Part shown: piece after piece, positions 60,430 through 64,000 of the stretch
How positions within the stretch are numbered: the first letter of the stretch is position 1
How the letters are laid out: the number at the start of each line of letters is the position of its first letter
DNA from: Neorhizobium petrolearium
GTDB lineage: Bacteria; Pseudomonadota; Alphaproteobacteria; Rhizobiales; Rhizobiaceae
Direction of reading: 5' to 3'
DNA length: 64,000 bases
Assembly (NCBI RefSeq): GCF_017873175.1
Contig: NZ_JAGGJW010000006.1
Coordinates: 310,001 to 374,000, forward strand
The notes under the pieces: generated by a model
The model's input: only the letters and a program-made list of their open reading frames with translations
What the model was told of the DNA's origin: nothing
Databases searched by the model: none
Position numbers and translations under genes: made by a program

Positions 60430-60830
60430 GCGTTGCGTCTCGTTTCTTGACGCCGCCAGACCTTGACCGCCGAGAGCAGCAGGGTGATGGCGAGGAGCGG
60501 CAGGGGCACAAAGCTCGGAACAATCCTGAGGAGCTGGCCACCGAGGAACGCGCCGACAGTCGAGCCTTCCGGCATGAACAGTACAAACCTGCCATTGCGG
60601 CGGATGGTCGAAAAACTGGTGCTGGCTATATCGCGCGAGCCCTATCAGCATGGTGGGCAGGCTCACCGCCAGTGAAAGACTCGCCCGTTTGATATCAGCG
60701 CTGAACAGCAGCATGAGGGTCGGGATGAGCAACTCGCCTCCCGCCACGCCGAGCAGCGAGGCGACAATGCCGATTGCGAAGCCCGCTTCGATGCCCGCGA
60801 CGACCTTCGCCGCGCCGCCGCCAGTACAGA
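60430..60830 (-). pseudogene. TSUP (TauE/SafE) sulfite/sulfonate exporter-like, fragment
   Basis: One minus frame contains AGIEAGFAIGIVASLLGVAG, GELLIPTLMLLFSADIKRAS and LSLAVSLPTMLIGLARYSQH. After a shift near 60590, another frame gives MPEGSTVGAFLGGQLLRIVP and PLPLLAITLLLSAVKVW. These are the second half of a TauE/SafE permease. The first half is missing and the join to the phosphotransferase remnant is abrupt. Inactive. Confidence 0.75.
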
Positions 60831-60849
60831 AAGCTCGCAATCGAGCTCC

Positions 60850-61155
60850 GGCGCCCCCCCTGCAGGAAGAATGTGCCGTCGCGGGTAGGCAGAGGCGCAG
60901 CGACCGGAACCCCGGTCTCCGAAAGATGGTTGAGGAATGCCGTCTCACTTTTGACGTCCGCTGGCCCGCGCGCGCGGTGGTGTGAAGGTCGGAAAACATA
61001 ACGCTCGCGACCGCTTACGGTAGAGAGATAAACATCGTTCAACCCGTGTTGAAGTAATCTGCAGAAACCGGTCCTCCGAGGGAATAATGCTCATTGATAA
61101 ACGCGTTGATCGACTCGATCTTCGACGTGGAATACAGCGGATCGAAGTCGAGCAT
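60850..61155 (-). pseudogene. phosphotransferase (APH-like kinase) N-terminal fragment, frameshifted
   Basis: From ATG 61155 (MLDFDPLYSTSKIESINAFI) the frame goes to SADYFNTG-stop. A shift near 61040 continues LNDVYLSTVSGRERYVFRPS and ADVKSETAFLNHLSETGVPV, then AAPLPTRDGTFFLQ. This is the N-lobe of aminoglycoside-phosphotransferase-like proteins. It ends where the TSUP fragment begins, so a deletion fused two remnants. Confidence 0.7.
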
Positions 61156-61294
61156 GATCTTGTCCCGTCGTAGTCTCAAGGGCCGTCCTCGGATTGCGGC
61201 CAATTTCGTGAGTTCGCAAAACGCAGTGTTCTGTCCCTGCCGCAATGACGGCTCCTGGCGCGATCCTGCCAGGACGGCAGTCGGCCCAAACCAG

Positions 61295-62530
61295 TCATTT
61301 ATTCCGTCCGTATAGGAAGGCTGTCACCGCAAGAAACTGGATCGCCGCCGCCAGTATAAACACGGCGGAGTCAGAGACTGTCCTGGCGATGCCGAACAGC
61401 GCGGGTGCGAGGGCATACGTCGCTTGGCTCAGAGCCACGATCAGCGGCACCACGCGGGAGACGTCGGCTTTGTCGAATTCCAACTGTGCGATCAGAGGCG
61501 GGAGCGACGTCGCGTTGCCAATGCCGAGGCCGAAAAGCAGGACGCCGACAACCATCGTAGCTGCGTTCTCTGCATCCGTCGCCAAAAGCATTAGGGAGCC
61601 GATGATCTGAACGCCATAGCTTGCGGACGCGATCAGACGGCGGTCCGCCGAAGGCGGCATCAGCCAACCGATGCCGGTGCGGCCAACGATTGCCGAAACG
61701 GTAGCACCTCCCATCAGCAGGCCCGCTGCCTGTGATCCGAAGACCGGGACCATGATCGAAAACAGATGAGCCAGCAGTCCGATCTGCGCAAACAACCCGG
61801 CAGCCATACCCGCTGCCAGCGTTATGAAGCGGCGGTCGCGCCACAGCGAACCGCTTGGCACGGGCGTAGCGAGCGACGGAGCCGTCAGTCGTACCACTTG
61901 ATCTGACTGTGCTCCGTCCGGAGATTGCCCCAGGACATCAGGAGATTTGGAAAATGCCAGAACAGACAAGGCGGCCACGGTGGTGATCATAGAGATACCA
62001 ACGATGATGGCTGCCTGTGCAAACCCGCTCGAAGCAATGAGCATGACCCACAAGGGTGAGAAAATTATGCCACCCACACTCGCTCCGTTGTATGCCATGG
62101 ATAGTGCTGCCGGGCGGCTCCGGATAAACCAGGGAGCGATAATGGCATTCACCGCCGCAGCGCCCATCGCAACCCAGCCCGTTCCGCTCAGGAGAGCGGC
62201 TGCAAATAGGTGCCACGGCTGATCGGCTACGGACCAACCGACGACACCGATGGCGAGAAGGACAGCTCCGGTGACGGTTAGAACCGGAACGCCCGTAAAC
62301 CGATAAAGTCGAGGAAGGTTTGCAACGACTGCCGCGCCGACAAGAAAATGCAGCGTTACGGCAGTCGAGACGAGCGCGACGGACCATCCCGTTCGCTGGA
62401 CCACCATCTGCAGATAAATAGGTGGCCCATAAAAACCGACACCCCAGCCGAATATTGCCAGAACGAAGGTCGCAGCGACCACGTACCAGCCGAAAAATGG
62501 TGCGGTGTTGGATGTAGGTAGAGATGTCAT
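61295..62530 (-). CDS. MFS transporter
   Basis: This 411-residue permease has twelve hydrophobic segments, starting MTSLPTSNTAPFFGWYVVAA. Features include WGVGFYGPPIYLQMV in helix 1-2, AIIAPWFIRSRPAALSMAYN (motif A/C region) and a C-half starting RRFITLAAGMAAGLFAQIGL. It resembles oxalate/formate or monocarboxylate-like antiporters. It lies between remnants and a LysR gene, so substrate and control are unknown. Confidence 0.88.
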   Translation of the reverse strand: MTSLPTSNTAPFFGWYVVAATFVLAIFGWGVGFYGPPIYLQMVVQRTGWSVALVSTAVTLHFLVGAAVVANLPRLYRFTGVPVLTVTGAVLLAIGVVGWSVADQPWHLFAAALLSGTGWVAMGAAAVNAIIAPWFIRSRPAALSMAYNGASVGGIIFSPLWVMLIASSGFAQAAIIVGISMITTVAALSVLAFSKSPDVLGQSPDGAQSDQVVRLTAPSLATPVPSGSLWRDRRFITLAAGMAAGLFAQIGLLAHLFSIMVPVFGSQAAGLLMGGATVSAIVGRTGIGWLMPPSADRRLIASASYGVQIIGSLMLLATDAENAATMVVGVLLFGLGIGNATSLPPLIAQLEFDKADVSRVVPLIVALSQATYALAPALFGIARTVSDSAVFILAAAIQFLAVTAFLYGRNK

Positions 62531-62630
62531 GACATGGGCTCCAATGGTGGTGATTGGCCCTTATTGCAGCTTCCAGGGAGCCAAGCTTCGGCCATGATCG
62601 AAGTGTTCGCGTTTGTCCGCTAGTGGCGGA

Positions 62631-63307
62631 TACCGTTGAAAAAATCCCAGAATTGGCTGTACGTCCGCTCGTTTCTGTCAATTGGGCGGAGTAGGTATGC
62701 CACTCCGCCCCGCGCCTCAGCGCGAGGTATCGATTTGTTCAGCTCTCATGGGGCAATGACCCCATGTGGTGGCCTGAGCTTGGTCGGCCTCCTGAGGTTT
62801 TGTGCGGTTGCTTGCAAGGAAGAATTCGTCTCACGCTTCACACGGTCCCCGAAGCCGCAAACGCGCCATCTGCAGGATGTCGCGCTGCCGGAACCGGCCG
62901 GGGCGGTTCTTCGAAAAGCTGGAGTGATCGAGGCCCTTGCCGTCCAGTCCAAGGCGGCAGAACCAGCGATAGGCCAGGTTGAGATGCACCTCCTCGCACA
63001 GTCGCGGTTCAGAGCGGATACCCATGGATTAACCGATGATCAGCATCCGGATCAGTTCGTGATCAACGAGGGACGGCCAGTGGTGTTGTAGAAAGGCTTC
63101 AACTGCGCCCGTACGCGGTCGAGTTGAAGGTGGCGGTCGATCCCGCGCAACAGGTGATCGGCAGGAACATGATCATCAAAGCAGAGGTCGTAGAAGAGCT
63201 GGGCCAGAGCTATCTCACACACCCCATCATCGCTCAATCCTCCGCAAATCAATGCGACGATTGAATCACGACATCATGGCGCCGACAACGCGAGTTTTTC
63301 AACGGTA
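62631..63307 (-). mobile_element. IS1182/IS5-type insertion remnant with terminal repeats
   Basis: TACCGTTGAAAAA at 62631-62643 and its inverse TTTTTCAACGGTA at 63295-63307 bound the element (677 bp). Only the N-terminal third of a transposase is inside, with several lesions. The 3' two thirds are deleted, so the element is an internally deleted derivative that kept both ends. Confidence 0.65.
62840..63260 (-). pseudogene. IS1182-family transposase, broken
   Basis: Minus-strand pieces read LAQLFYDLCFDDHVPADHLL, RGIDRHLQLDRV, LKPFYNTTGRPSL, then after a shift HELIRMLIIG followed by a TAA stop, MGIRSEPRLCEEVHLNLAYR, WFCRLGLDGKGLDHSSFSKN and RPGRFRQRD. At least one frameshift, one in-frame stop and loss of everything after the GRFR segment make it inactive. 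Confidence 0.8.
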
Positions 63308-63454
63308 CGATCGGCTTCAGGAATCGCCCCTCAGCATTTTAAGACTGTCTGCGTAAGACCCGCTACGTCACTTGAGTTTGTCGCAAAAGTTGTCGCGGGT
63401 TAGGGGATTTTTGCGAATGTGGCCGGCTGACCAAGGTTGTTCTGTTGCGGCAAA

Positions 63455-64000
63455 TTAGACTGTGGTTTCAAGCGCGCGAACCGCTCTTACAATAATCGCG
63501 GCCAGATTGTCTGCAACGCGAACCGGCGCAACGGCCGAACGCGTCAGGACGAGTGCGGTTTCCCCAAGTTGTGGAAGGGCAGTATCTCGTATCTGCCTGA
63601 CACGATTGGTGAACGCGCTTTGCGGCAGGACACCGACGGCGATGCCGGCCGAGATAGCGGCCCGAACGCCGGCCACACTTTCGCTGGTGCAGACGATCTC
63701 ATAACCCACTCCCGCTTTTTGCAGCAGATCGACGCAGCGTTCACGCCACCAGCACGCCCGATCGAACAGGGCTACGGGCAGCGGGTGCCGGTGTTCGACC
63801 TCATGAAAAGCCGATCCGGCCCAAATGGCGGCTTCACGGTGAACCACAGTGTCATCAGCCGCGACATTTTCGGGCGTGTGAAGCGCAATATCTAGATCGC
63901 CTGCCGCGAGAGCGGCGGGAAACTCCACGCTCGCGCCGCACCGCAAGAGGATGCGAGCACCAGGTTGTTCTTGCGAGAATCCGGACAAAATCGAGGGGAG
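63455..64000 (-). CDS. LysR-family regulator, C-terminal part
   Basis: The frame is open to the right edge of the window and encodes a LysR effector-binding domain: SGFSQEQPGARILLRCGASV, LAAGDLDIALHTPENVAADD, RACWWRERCVDLLQKAGVGY and ESVAGVRAAISAGIAVGVLP. The N-terminal HTH lies beyond the window. It is separated from the MFS gene by the IS remnant, so co-regulation is uncertain. Confidence 0.88.
   Translation of the reverse strand, partial: LPSILSGFSQEQPGARILLRCGASVEFPAALAAGDLDIALHTPENVAADDTVVHREAAIWAGSAFHEVEHRHPLPVALFDRACWWRERCVDLLQKAGVGYEIVCTSESVAGVRAAISAGIAVGVLPQSAFTNRVRQIRDTALPQLGETALVLTRSAVAPVRVADNLAAIIVRAVRALETTV

Noticed and set aside
1..64000. CRISPR arrays, tRNA or rRNA genes
   Set aside because: No regularly spaced direct repeats, cloverleaf sequences or rRNA segments were recognised on reading both strands; a covariance-model scan could not be run.

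Overview
The window looks like chromosomal DNA of a Rhizobiaceae-type alphaproteobacterium (Rhizobium, Agrobacterium, Ensifer or Shinella-like). The GC content is high. The family content points the same way: a ~1,270-residue B12-dependent ribonucleotide reductase next to Gpt, a BA14K protein, DUF982, a BcsN-type cellulose operon, a HisKA_2 sensor kinase and rhizobial intergenic repeats. The assignment rests on gene families, not on a database search.

Layout. 0-5.4 kb: start of an ArsR regulator, nrdJ with two NrdR-like boxes, and gpt. 5.5-7.0 kb: gene remnants (GabD, SnoaL-like, F420-reductase-like) around a 34-bp perfect palindrome. 7.3-13 kb: small accessory proteins (BA14K, a tight cluster of four small ORFs, DUF892, SDR), a frameshifted PHB-depolymerase-like esterase and two tiny charged proteins. 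13.5-17.2 kb: AI-2E family permease, HisKA_2 kinase, a truncated nhaA and an IS3 remnant. 17.2-28.1 kb: cellulose operon bcsN-bcsA-bcsB-bcsZ-TPR, with a one-base-off poly-C tract in the TPR gene, and a GAF/GGDEF diguanylate cyclase beside it. 28.2-29.0 kb: a dead IS6-family copy.

29.2-38.7 kb is the most coherent system. It is a nine-gene minus-strand operon amiC-amiR-SBP-permease-permease-ATPase-ATPase-formamidase/acetamidase-tandem nitrilase. An AmiC/AmiR amide sensor with an ANTAR antiterminator is joined to an Fmd/Urt-type amide importer and two amide-hydrolysing enzymes. The leader ahead of amiC holds tandem hexaloop hairpins and an intrinsic terminator-like hairpin, as expected for AmiR-controlled antitermination of the whole operon, including its own regulator.

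38.8-47.2 kb: SDR, then a 7-kb accessory cassette (aldo/keto reductase, NmrA-like, serine hydrolase, LysR, alpha/beta hydrolase, AraC) flanked by ~150-bp direct repeats. 47.3-54.2 kb: GNAT, histidine kinase, response regulator and a divergent RND efflux pair. A triple CTCCACA-type repeat with an 11-bp period lies upstream of both GNAT and the pump, which suggests one regulon. 54.4-60.3 kb: an OsmC gene whose 3' end is overwritten by a repeat, a thioredoxin pseudogene with an amber codon in CxxC, a HlyD/FtsX/ATPase exporter, and cbpA-cbpM. 60.3-64 kb: TSUP and phosphotransferase remnants, an MFS permease, an IS1182-like remnant and a truncated LysR gene running off the end.
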